Both the position numbers and the translations under genes were made by a program. Below, in pieces: positions 40,201 through 52,800 of a stretch of 64,000 bases of DNA. The notes under the pieces are model-generated. The model searched no databases and was not told the origin of the DNA. It saw only the letters and a list, made by a program, of their open reading frames with translations. This stretch comes from Narthecium ossifragum (lineage: Eukaryota > Streptophyta > Magnoliopsida > Dioscoreales > Nartheciaceae). Numbering within the stretch: position 1 is the first letter of the stretch; each line of letters opens with the position of its first letter. The stretch spans positions 1,317,001 to 1,381,000 of the forward strand of contig OY986968.1 in assembly GCA_963920575.1 (NCBI GenBank), written 5' to 3'.

Positions 40201-43200
40201 TGGGTTGTATTGAGGGTTGTTTGGGCACTCATAATAAAAAAAATGTTTTTAAGAATCAAGTATGACAAAACTATTTCTATGAAATAATAATATTTGAAAA
40301 AACTATGTCGGACCATTCTCAATGCCTACTCGTGCCAGCCTGTGTTGGCATCTGTCAGCCGGCCCCAAAGCACAAATCTATGTGCCATAGTGCCGATTGC
40401 CGTCCCGGTGGCACGCGCCGTGCCGGCAGCCTGCTGGCACGGTACGTGCCGCCGGCACACCCCCGTGCCATTCTTGTTTTTCTTCCTCCTCCTACTCCTA
40501 CTTTTTCTTCTTCTTCTTGGCATGGTACGGGGGGGGGGGGGGTTTCGATGCCGCTAACCCCCTGGCACGGTACGTGCCGGGCGGCGCGCACAGTGCCGGA
40601 CCGGCACGGCAATCCATGGTGCCAACCATAAAGTCGGTGCCAATAACCGACTGGCACGACATTTGCCGGCTGTGCATGGACCATCTTTTAAGAGCTGGCT
40701 AGCAAGCAGTCAATTTTAAAATTAGCAGCATATCCTGCCAAGCATATAATGCTGCTCCACTACCTGGCTTGTTGTACCCCTTGAGTCTCTCCTTTGTTCC
40801 TTTATTTTTCTCTTCTCATCTTCTTGGAAATTATTTATCATCTTTATTTTCATATTGCGCACATTTGTCTTTCCAGAAATTCTCTGAAGCTATATGTGCT
40901 AGACGTCTACTAGTGTGACTTGTCTAAGCTGAGTGATATGTGGTCCTTATTTCTTGCATCCATTAGTGGTGTATGGTATCCTTTTGCATGCTGAATATAT
41001 GTTACATATTAGACAATATTCATAGTTCATACACAATTTGATATGACGGCCTTGTTTAGTTAAGAATATTCTCCTGGATTTCGTGTTGCTTCTTATTCAT
41101 ACCAATAATTCAGTGACACTCTTCAGTACATTGTTTCGTTCATCATTTTTGTTTGATGACAGGAATTTAGTTTAGTAGAGTCTTGACATGCATGCTTGTT
41201 AATCTGCCTTTTTTCTGAAGTATTAACTATTATGGGGCTCTTACCTATTTGCCCTTTCTGATATCTAATATGTGTAGGAATGTTTGTTCTCTGGGCATAG
41301 TAGTGTGTTGTTGCATGTGGTGTTCATCAATCACATGCTGTCACCTAGTGTTCCTTCTTTTTCATGAACCACATTGGCTTCTCTCATAACATCTTTGCTG
41401 CATGTTTTGTGATTACGTAACTCTGCTGTGATAGAAACCAGTTTATTGGAGAACTTGTCCCTATGGAGGACTGAGCAAAAAACATATCAAATTTGGGTTT
41501 CTTCACTTGTTTACTCATTCATTAGCTGCAGTGATGACATCATTCTAAGGTATCATATCTCCTCTCCAATGAGCTCTTGTTTCCTATTTGTTATATGCTT
41601 ATCTCATAGGTAGCAATCTCATTACCACTGAATTTGTAGATTGTGCCAAAATATAGTTCTGGTGAAAGCTGAGGTAGCTGAGCTTTTATTCCCCAATGTC
41701 TTGGTGAACCTAGCGGGAACAACTGATTCACGTATTGACCTTTGCCAACTAATCTCAATGAAGGTATGGACATTTACTACTCTGTAAATTCAACAAATTT
41801 TGAGAAGTGCCAATGTTCTGGAAAGTTGAAATTTGTATTTCTTAGCTGCAAAGCTCATCTATTACTTGGAACCATAATACTTGCTTTCTTAAGCGGAAAG
41901 CTATAGATCTTAATTGGGAGCATAATATCGGTTCTTTAGTACTAGTGAATGTTTTTCTTACAGTTTATTTCTCCACTTGTAACATGAGTTTTAATTATGC
42001 ATTTGCACGTGCACTCTAATATTGATGCCACTGTTCTAAAAGAAAGGCTAGAGGGTTAATGCTTAGTCTTTAAAATGGCTGAAACTATTATGTTGATCAT
42101 CAATCACATGCTTTCTTAATAAGTTAGTACTATTTTTGCAAGGTCTTTGTTCCCTTGGTAGACAAATGTCTCCTTTTGCATCTTCTCAGATTTTATCTTC
42201 TTGAGGAATATCCAGAAAGAAACATAATCGAAAAATACTTATATGTTCGCTCTGAAGGTATTTTATATATTATACCCAAGGATTTCCGAGCCGACCAGCA
42301 ACCTTGGTGCCGGCCGGCAAATCTCGAGCCGGTGGCCCACCGGCACCGGCTCGGGGACCAGTTTTGGCACGAAGAGGGAGAGGTGAGGGAAAGAAAAAGC
42401 AAAAAAAATATGAAGATGAGGGTTAAAGAAGAGGACGGGAAAGAGAGAAAGAGAAGAGGGGAAAAAAGGAGTGAAAAAAAGAGAGAGGAAGGAGAGAAGG
42501 CCGACGGCGATCGTCGGAGGCGGCAGCGGCGAAAGAAAGAGCACCGGGAGAGGTTAGGGTTCACAGGTAACGGGTTTAATATACGAAAGATAACGGGTTT
42601 CGGGTTCAAACCCGTTACTTACATATCCAATCTCTCTCTCCTTTCCCTACTCTCTTTCTTTCTTCTCTTCTTCTTCTCTCGATTGTGCCGGCGGCAAGTC
42701 TCGAGCCGGCCGGAGGCCGACACGGCTCGTGCCTCCGGCACGGCAATCCTTGATTATACCTTTGCGACTTTGTCATGTCTCAGCCGGTTCATGGACCTTT
42801 CTAATTCATCTACGCATGGACTGCTGTGTCAGCAGCACATATCATGCTGGTTCCTAACCAGCATGGCATGTGCCGCTGGCATGGATTGGTGCAAAGTTTT
42901 AATTTTCCGAGACCAGCACTCGTCCCTCCAGGACACATATATTGGATGGTGGACCATTCAAACTCTTTGCCGGTCCGTGCTGGCTGGCACATGGTGTTGC
43001 CGGTCAGCACTAAAGCACAAATCCATTTGCTTGTGCCAATCGTACTATTGGTGTCGGTAATTCACTAGCATGATAGTTGCCAACCATGCCGGTCCATGCT
43101 AACCGGCACAGTAAACCTTGCATCTAGGTAAAAAACTTACTCGTCTTCAGTTCTGTGGGGCATCTGGGCATTTTTTCTTCACTTTGAAATCCTCCTTATT

Positions 43201-45616
43201 TCATGTTTGCAACTAAGGCTCAGTAATATGTGATTGAAGTTTGAAAATTCATGCTATGTTTCATAAGAAAATAGGTATATCAATCTGACCTTGTCATTGG
43301 GAAATGGTTGTTCAAACTTGAAGGAATAGAAGCTTATGGTCAACTTGTTTGTCATGCAGGTCCAGGAAAACATCTTTGTCAAATCGAACAACATGATAAA
43401 ATCTATCCAGGTCTTCCTGAATGCTTTGCACAAACTTCGATCGTTCTATGTAATCGAGAAAGCATCCTTTTCCACATCCTTCAAGGTACAATCATACTTT
43501 GTTTTTCTTTTTGGGATTAGTTGAGCCTATTATCTGGGTTTAGGGCCATTCACATATATTACACAAAATTTTACTGCAAATCATGCTCTGGCTTGTTTAA
43601 CCTGGTTTTCTTAAACTTTTGATGCTTTCTAATTAAACGTACTTTCCATCTAGTAAAAAAAAGAAACCATTCCCGTGGAAACTTTGCACTTTTGGCCGGA
43701 ACTTCAAATCAATTTAAGGAAGTGCATGTCTTTACACAGTGAAGTGTTACACTTGTGACAGTGTTGCGTTTTCTACTGTTATTTTATCATGGTCTATGTT
43801 ATAATAGCATAATTATTTTGGCCTTCTAGGTGCTAATTTTGCAACTTGAGGTTAGATTTTTTTCTTCTTTTTCATGTTGTGAGAGCATCATGTTATTTCT
43901 GCAGCAAGGCAAATCTTCTAGTTCTGCAACAATTCGTGGCACAGCTGAAAAAGCTAAACATCATCCATCTAGCATATTGCTGTCTAGTTCATCATGGAAG
44001 AAGGTCAGATTTCTAGAATTAGATACAAGTCCATCTTTTGTACTCAGCCTCACTAAAGGTTTTTGGGTTGATGAAATTCTTGCGAGAAGAAATCTTTGTT
44101 TCTCAATCATTTTAGTTTGGGAAATCATTTTGTTTCTCTTGATATTCCTATATAATTTCACTAGAAAGGTTGATCCACGATGCTATTATAGATGCTAAGA
44201 ATGTCAATAATTGTCTGTATTTTTGAAGTCTTACGTGAAGGATGATATCATCCTTGCGATTCCTGGCATGTCACATAAAATATTGCCATCCATGATATCA
44301 TCCTTGCGATTCCTGGCATGTCACATAAAATATTGCCATCTAATATTCTTATATCTGATATCTCTATACTTAGGCGATTTTTCACTGTTATTGATGTTCT
44401 GATGTGTTGACTTTCTGAACAGCAAACACAATATGCTACAGGTTTATGGATTTTATGTAGGCCTCTAATTTCTATCTTACAGAATATTATTTGTTTATCT
44501 CCCTGTTATTTCGTTCTGACCATCTTATTGTTATTCAAGGTTTACTGGCTTACCATTGACTACCTTGTGGTTGCTGAAGCAGCAATTGTAAGTCTCAATT
44601 TCCTTAATACGCCTCCAATTATCCACATTTATAAGTTTTCATAGATGTGTATGCTGATTGCTGGTCGGGAGTGCAACCAGGGTAGGCTAGACTAGAACAC
44701 ACATAACTGACGTTGGTTTTGGTTGAAAGTATCTTCTTCATGCACACGTCTCTCTGAACAACCTGCAAAAGGCTTTAGCTTTTAGATGACCAATTGACTT
44801 GTGAATTTGGGTTGATATTCGCCATAAGAGTTCTCTTATAACATGGGCATTTAAAAGCGTAGGGGCTACTTTCATGGTCTTTTCGTATGCTACCAAGTCA
44901 ATCGTTTGCAGTATATCCATTAGATGTGGTGTATTTGGTTCTTGGCTTTTATTAGTAATTCACTATGTATTTTATAGACAAACCCTTTCTTGGATTGAGT
45001 TGAGCATGGGCAGAGCCACGTAGTCGGCGCACACGTGTGGTTGGGGGGTGGTGGGGGTTGCACTTGCTCCCAGTGGTGCTTTTAGGTGTCTAAGGTGTGG
45101 CTTGTTTTCCTATTTCTAATTAACATGTAGCCCCCTCTTCTTAAAACCCCTGCCTACCTCCCCCACTGTCTCTCATGTTGCCCTTTCTATTTAATTGGCC
45201 CCACCACCTCTCACTCTTACTCTTTTAATATTTAAGGTTTTTTAAGTATGTGTTTATCCTTTGAAATATTCAAATATTGTATTAGTATCCCCCATAATAT
45301 TTTAAGCTTCTTACGTAAGTATTCTTTTGTAAACTCTCTCTCTCTCTCTCCACACACACACACACACACGTACATGGTGGTAGACTACACATTAAACGTT
45401 GTTAAATTTTGTGTAAAACATTTAACGGTTTTTAAGCCTTTGATTTTCCTCTATATGCGGATTTCGATAATTAGAAATTAAATAATTAAATAATTGCCAA
45501 ACGTGGCCTCTCTCTCTTACTCGCGCTCTCTTTCTCCCTCGAGTTCATCGCTCCAAACACCGACCGAGTTCATCCCCTTCAGACACGAAGACGCTGACGA
45601 AGACTATCTTGGTAGT

Positions 45617-45647
<31 letters not shown>

Positions 45648-46798
45648 GGGTGTACGAGGAGAAGGTGGAGAGGGAGTTCACCCTCCTCATCATTGAGTGT
45701 GAACTATCTTCTCGTCTATCCTTTGGACCGTTCTTACCCTCCTCATCGTCGAGTACCGATCCACGGTCGCCCTCATCCTCGTTGTGATTATTTGTGAAGC
45801 TTGGCTTGGATAGGCATAGGGATCTTTTCTAAATACGATAGGAGTCATGAAAATCAGGAAAACCTAAATAATCAAAACAAAAAAAGATTTATGTCCCCTG
45901 TTTAGAAAATAAGAGTGTCTGGGTCTTTGAATACAATTTTGGTTTACATTATGTTCTCCCTCCATTAATCTCTCAAATCTGCCATTTTATGCACGTCTCC
46001 CATAAGCCAAAGAAAGAGAGAGAATATTGCACATGCCTCCTCCCATAAGCCAACGAATGAGAGAGAATAGTGGGGGTACTTAGTCAGGTCAAATGCAAAG
46101 GAGATGGGGGTGATACCTAGGAAAGAGGGAGGGAGGAGAGAGATGAGTTTGTTATGGAAATGAATTTCTTACGATGTTATTTTTATTTTTCATTAGTTGT
46201 TAGGAAACCTGAAACTACCCCAGTTTTGCATCCTAACTAATCTTATCTCGATATGCAATCTCGAGGCGAGTCAAGGGCTTAAAAAGTCTTCAATGTTTTA
46301 CACAAAATTTAACGCTTAATGTGTAGTCTAACTCATATATATATATATGAGTCGTGATTTGTGTACATGGCCATGTGGGTAGTGAGATACCGAATTTTTA
46401 TTCTAGTCGATCGGTAGAACACTACCGATGGACTAGATCAACGGATCGGTAGCTCACTATCGATGGAATGTACCAATGATAGAATCGGTAGGTATTGGTA
46501 GTGAGATACTGATCAATTGATCTAGTCCATCGTTATTGTTCTATCGATGGACTAGAATAAAGATTCGGTGTCTCACTACCGAATCATGCCATGTGCAATG
46601 CACATGCCACATGACCATATACACAAATCTTTATTCTATATATATACTAGGTGTGGCCCGTGCCACATGGCACAGTGGTTACTCTCCACTATCTCCATCC
46701 CTCTCTCTCCACTAACTCCCCCTCCCTCTACCGTTAGATATAAACACAATGAGTTATTCTCCACCGTTTGATAGGATGCACCTTACTTTATAAGGTTG

Positions 46799-46833
<35 letters not shown>

Positions 46834-49800
46834 TTGGACTACACACCACTCAGGTATTCTTGGATCAAATAATACCTAACTTTTTAAGCGTAGATTTGCC
46901 TCGAGATGAGGATACACGAGATTAAACCCAAAATCATTAAACCTCATGATTTTTTAATTCCAAAAATTAAAAATAGATAACGAAATTAAAAGAAAATGTC
47001 CATTGAAACTGTGTGCCAATCTGGCTCTCTCTCAGCTCCGGTTCCGGGTCCGGATGCCAACGCCCGCCTATGCTCGTCTGGACGCGGCTCAATTACCTCC
47101 AGAAAGGGCTCTCGAGAAAGAATTGGATTACATTCACAAACTACATCGATATCTTAGGTTTTGCTATAGATCTTATACCAATTAGAATAAAAAATATCTC
47201 AAAAGAGTTTGATTTGGGTGCAGTTCGGTTGTTGCAAGCCACCGACTTCGTGCACGTATGGGCCAGGGACGGCAAATTGCGATGGCGCACGGGGGACGAG
47301 GACTGCTACCGGTGGAATAACCTCTCGGTCCTCGTCCTCCTCATTTCAATCTCTTCGCCGTGCCGAGAGCAACTACCCGAATGGATTCCTCGACGTGATT
47401 CGCCGGCTTGGACAGGATGGCGGCGGCACCATGAGAATGGGAGAGGCAAGCCCAGGTGTTTGGGGTCCAGGACATGGTATGTGTCCTTGGCAAGGCGAGC
47501 TCGAGCAAACGGACCGGAGATAGAGAGCTTTGGGGAAGAGAAAGTGTCGTGGAAAGAGGGCCGGAGAGAGAGAGCCGTAGGGAGGTTGAGAGAAAGCCGG
47601 AGATGAATGTGTGTGGGGGGGGGGGTGCGAGAGAAGAGATAGAGGATAGATGACGTGTCTGTCAATGATAGGCGAGCTTGAGTTTTATTTTGTTATTTAT
47701 TTTAGTTTTGCATTTTAAAATCAGGTGTTTAATGGTTTTGGATTTAATATCGTGTAATCACATCTCGAGGCAAATCTACGCTTAAAAAGTTGGATATTAT
47801 GTGATCCAAGAATACCTGAGTCGTGTCTAGTCCAACTCTTTCTCTCTCTCTATATATATATATATATAATATATATAATTTGTAAATTTTCAAGGATAGT
47901 TATTGAAAACTTATTTTTAATACATGTTAGAGTAGATTAGATGACTTGAAGGATATTTGTATAATAAGCTAAAGATTATGTATGATGTTAGGAAATTTAA
48001 AAGATAACTTGAATTTTTTTTTAAAGATATTTATATAAAAGCCCTAGTCATTATCATCTGAGACCTCTCTTGGTCTTTGTGGGGACGCCAGGTTGCCTCT
48101 GGGCAAAATTCTTGGCTTCACCCTGGAGTTGAGCATGATGGTTGTTTAATTCTCCATATATGTGTGCCGTTTGCTTCTTTTGTCCTTACCTCAGGACATA
48201 TTAACGACAAACTCCTACTACCATCTTTGTTATTCTTAATGCTAGCTAAATTCGTAACTGCGAAATTGATCAAGTTAACTTTGAGACATCATAACAAGTT
48301 TTGGTTTTTACTGTTTCTTTCACATATGGTATAAGGTTCTTTAGAACATGTATCCCGAATAATGTACTCGATGTGGTCCTCATTCATTTTCAATTCCTAC
48401 AAGTTTTTAAAGCTTGGAGCTGTTTGCTTACAAATTTTGCTGAAATATGAGTTTCTTCATAGGAATTTGATGAATCCAACTTTGTGATTGTGTTTATTAT
48501 GAGATGCATCCAGTGGTTGCCATGCTGGTCATATATCAGCACGGATTGATACGTAGCTTAAATTACTAGCACGATGCTTGTATCGGCGCAAACTCTGTGT
48601 GGTATTAGATGGCCTACTTGAACCACTACGTGAAGAGTTGTCGGCCAACCCTAGGATTTACTACCTTAAGGAATCTCAGATTTTACCATCCAAAGGAGAA
48701 ATTTTTGTTTAATTAAATTCAACCAAGGTTAGGCCCTGATGGACATGCAAATTCTTATTCTTATTCTCATTCTTCCAAATATGTTATTGCTCCAACATCA
48801 TTCTCCCCTATTGGAGAGAGCTTGTCTTCGAGCTAAAGATGTTCAATTGATAGAGATCTCATGAGAGATTGTTGCGCCTGTGGTATGTGTTGTGTTGACA
48901 AAGTGCCGGCACGGTACGTACCGTTGATACGCCTCATGCCAGACCAATACGGGGTTGTGGATTGTGGTTGTTGCAAAGGCTTTTATGCATTTTGTTTCCA
49001 AAATGTATTCTGGTTCTTTTTCTATTATTTTATTATTATTTGGCCGAAACCAGTGCGTACCAGGGTTCCTTGACGGGCACACCCCCCGGTTCGCCCTTAA
49101 ACCAGTATCGGAGGCTTATCGACTCAGTTTCTTATAGGGATGGTACTATCGGTCGATGCGGCAATCCATGGACCTCCTTTTCAATCTCTGATTCATGACT
49201 TATGTTGAACTACCACCAAGAATCATCACCTAGGGGATCGTGACCATCCTAGGAATCACCAACTAGGGTACTCTTGCACCAATACGAAGTTGATGTTGGA
49301 CAACCTATAGAAATTGCCACCTAGAAGATCATCAATAAACCCTAGAAATTATCGGCCAGGGGGAGTTGTGCATCATTACCAAAGGTGAACTCTTTTTTCC
49401 TTCATTCAGCCAAAGCTAAGCCCTAATGAACATACAATCCTAGGCTATACGAGAGGCTAATCAAAATGGAAAATCTAATTTAAAAATCAATCGTAGACAA
49501 TTACGAATTCACAATTCAAATATAAATTCAAATTCTTATTCTCCCAAATATGTTATTTCTCCCGCATTACCGTGCCAATACTTGTATGTGCTCAGAAGAG
49601 CTTCTTGCCACTAGCACGAAGTTCAGTGTTCGGCATGTGTTGTGCTGCGTGCTGACCGGTGCGCTAATCTTGGAATGCATCCACGAGTGAACTCTTCATC
49701 TATTGCTGCCTATAATTAGCTTTTTCTGCTTTAGATGATATGTCTTAGGAGATTACTCAAATTATATGTTTGTGTAAATAATTCTGAATTATGAACTAAT

Positions 49801-52800
49801 ATCATGGCATTTTTTTAATCCTATACAAATGCTTTTGTTGGTTTTATTCTATTTTTATGCCATGAGTTGAGGTAATGAGTTTCCTATTGTGGTGTCTTTG
49901 TCTGGTTGTTCGAGGATACTTTCATAATTAGAGTGCCCCTTAAGCTTCTCTAGATAGCTGCTTCTTTCTCTACGACCCTGTTTGGTACTGGGATTGGTTG
50001 CCCTTATCCCGGGATAACACCCAAACAGGGCCTTATCCCCAACGGGGATAAGGTTTATCATGGGATTCCTAATCCCAGGATTAGAGGGGGTTTTATGAAA
50101 AACCCCCCAAACCCCACCTACCCCCATCTACTTTCCACCTCATCTATTTTCCACCTCACCAATCCCTATTCCTATCCTACCTTTTTCATCCAATATTATT
50201 AATTTACTTTACACCTCATCAATCCAAAATTAAATTAATAATATAAATTAATAATAGAAAAGGTAGCTGATTGATGTGTATAGAATAATGATATAAATTA
50301 ATAATAGAAAAGGTAGCTCATTGATGTGTATAAAATAATGATTTAAATTAATATAAATTAATAATAGAAAAGGTAGCTCATTGATGTGTATAAAATAATG
50401 ATTTAAATTAATATAAATTAATAATAGAAAAGGTAGCTCATTGATGTGTATAAATTAATAATAGAAAAGGTAGTTCATTGATGTGTATAAATTAATTATT
50501 ATATTTATAATAAAAAATAAAAATAAAAATAAAATATTATTTTATTAATATAAATGGGTCAGCATGAGGATGCAATGATGTGTATAACTATGCCATGTGG
50601 CGATGCGATCCTTTTTCGCATTCGCTGTAAGTGGAGGTCACGTGTTCGTCGCCGAAGGCCACTGTGCCGATAAGAATGCCCCCAACACCGTCGAGCCATA
50701 CAACCTGATGGAGGACAAGCGGGCATCGATGATGACGATGGCGGAGGAGCAGGCGTCTGCAGGATATGGCAAATAAGTGGGCGTTGATATGAGAGGGATT
50801 AGCAGGAGGCGTCGAAAAGGACGGGTGAGGTGGTAATATTATACTTTAATTAATATAATATGTATTATCATATTATTAAGTAATTTATTAAAGCCAAGGT
50901 GAATATTTATGTATTATCATATTATTAATTAAAGTACCAATATTATTAATTTACTTTCCACCTCACCAATCCCTATTCTTATTTCACTTTTTTCATCCAA
51001 TATTATTCATTTACTTTACACCTCACCAATCCCAAGTAATCATTACCTCCTTATCCCCACTTTTTCAACCAAACACCAAGGTGGGATAAAATTTATCCCA
51101 CAACTTATCTCGGGTTACTAATCCCTATCCCATCTAATCCCGGGATAGACTATCCCACAACCAAACGAGGCCTACAAGTTGTAGTAGTAGGCCCCCTTGT
51201 AGGACATAGTAGGTTTACGACTCATTGTTTTGTCACTTTCTTTTTGACTTTTTGCTGACTTCTGCTTCAATTGACTTTGCTTTGTGCATCTTAATAAGCA
51301 TTTGAGGTCAGGGTTTTATCGATAATTTTATCCTTGTCCTGGTGTATGTACCCGATGTACTTTGACTTATGAGAGCATCGACATGTGATGCTTGTTACCA
51401 TGGCTGTTCTGTGTTTTACACCTGTCTTCATTATTCTTGCCTTTGCTCGTACTCAACTATCTTTATGTTGTATATCACTTTTTGCAGCGTTGTGGCTCAT
51501 ACTTCACTGCAGTGATGTATGTGGAGTACTGGTGTGAGGAAAATTTCAAGAGTCTGACATTAGGATCTCCGGATTTCTCAGATTCAGAATCCGTAAGATT
51601 TGAATATCTCGTGCTATGTAATAGACGCTTAATAATATAAATGACATGAGGCATAAGAGCTTTATTCGTTTCGAATTCATGGTTGATTTTGTTTGAAAGG
51701 AAGCTATATTGAGCAACCTCAAATGGTTTTTCAGCTGCCTCTGCATGTCGACCTGCTTGTTGCAGCATTCAGACAGATTAATGAGCCTGACAGCATCTAC
51801 GGGATTATCCAATCACATAAGGTTTATCTCTTCATCACGATATTTCATAGTTTGTTTTCTTGTTGAATGACTTCAACTTAAATTTTAACAATCTATGAAT
51901 GAGCCACATTAACCATGAAGTTATAATCAATTTTATGAGTGATAAGTTACCAAAAATATGAGGCACTAATTCATCATGTATAAAGTTTGTGGATGACAGT
52001 ATCTACATCAATCTGTAATTAAATGCCAGCAAGCTACTTGGGCTTTCTGCTGCTGACCCATAAATCATAAAATGCCAACACTGTACTGCCGTATCCCTCA
52101 AATTTGGCAAACATGCAGACCTATTGTACAGGGCTTGGGCTGTGTCTCTATCTCTGTCTGAGGGATGGTTGGAGGAGGTCCAATTAAATTTTACATTACC
52201 ATGGGTAACAACCTCCGTAAAGGATAATTCACAAAATCCCCCAAACACAACACACATGAACACTTGATAATTGTTTACATATAACCTACGAGTGCGCAAG
52301 GGTGTGCAGCACTTTGTCCAGCCGACATTTTGCATTGGCTGGGCCCACTATTGGTTGTACAGTGCCTTAGCCGGGGTTGAACAATTGTTTATCCATCTTT
52401 TTTACACCGTCAGTCTCAGCCAGAAATCCACCCCAGGCAACCCAATTGTGACATTGGGAGGATTGCAGCTTTGACTTTCTCAGCATTCATGTTCGTATGT
52501 GCACGCGCACCCACGTGCGTGTTTGAAGTGTGACTTGTTTTGACACTGTTATTTGCACTGGTGAGCTATTTGACTTATTTCTGAACATTACACATGAGCA
52601 AACACACGCATATAATTATTCATGCGGACTTCTTTATGTGTGTTCAATTGCACATACGCATGAATGAAACTATTCATGAAATGTAAAATCATGCATACAA
52701 TTAGTCATGAAGGCCTCTTTATGTGTGTTAGTTTACAATTGGTACATTTACGAGTCTAAATAAGCATGTGCACCAATGCTAATACCCTTAGTATTTGTTA

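Larger units (their letters stand above)
38684..41434 (+). other. ATM intron 42 (2.75 kb)
   Basis: It is packed with members of the CAAGG/CATGG hAT-like family: a fragment near 39008-39233, a bounded copy at 39493-39915, and a larger copy at about 40049-40680 interrupted by a short copy. A GATA-type low-complexity tract lies at 39640-39800. Confidence 0.85.
41764..43359 (+). other. ATM intron 44 (1.6 kb)
   Basis: Two family elements (42277-42752 and 42815-43120) make up half of it. The 301-codon open frame at 42155-43060 is a read-through of these elements and not a gene. Confidence 0.85.
44588..51487 (+). other. ATM intron 47 (6.9 kb), the main insertion site of the gene
   Basis: From left to right: anonymous DNA (44588-45330), a long-TIR element (45377-46334), a palindromic MITE (46349-46636), a second long-TIR element (46831-47838), anonymous DNA with GC-rich family fragments (about 48510-49700), and a 1.2-kb Harbinger-like element (49974-51172). 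No ATM exon is needed inside, since exons 47 and 48 join as AEAAIRCGSYFTA. Confidence 0.85.

Noticed and set aside
42155..43060. 301-codon open frame, the longest in the window
   Set aside because: It runs through two bounded TIR elements and a purine-rich tract. The translation is low-complexity (KERKRRGEKRSEKK type) and has no family resemblance.
50241..50495. CRISPR-like spaced repeats
   Set aside because: The units are directly adjacent and AT-rich within a plant transposable element; there are no spacers and no cas genes.
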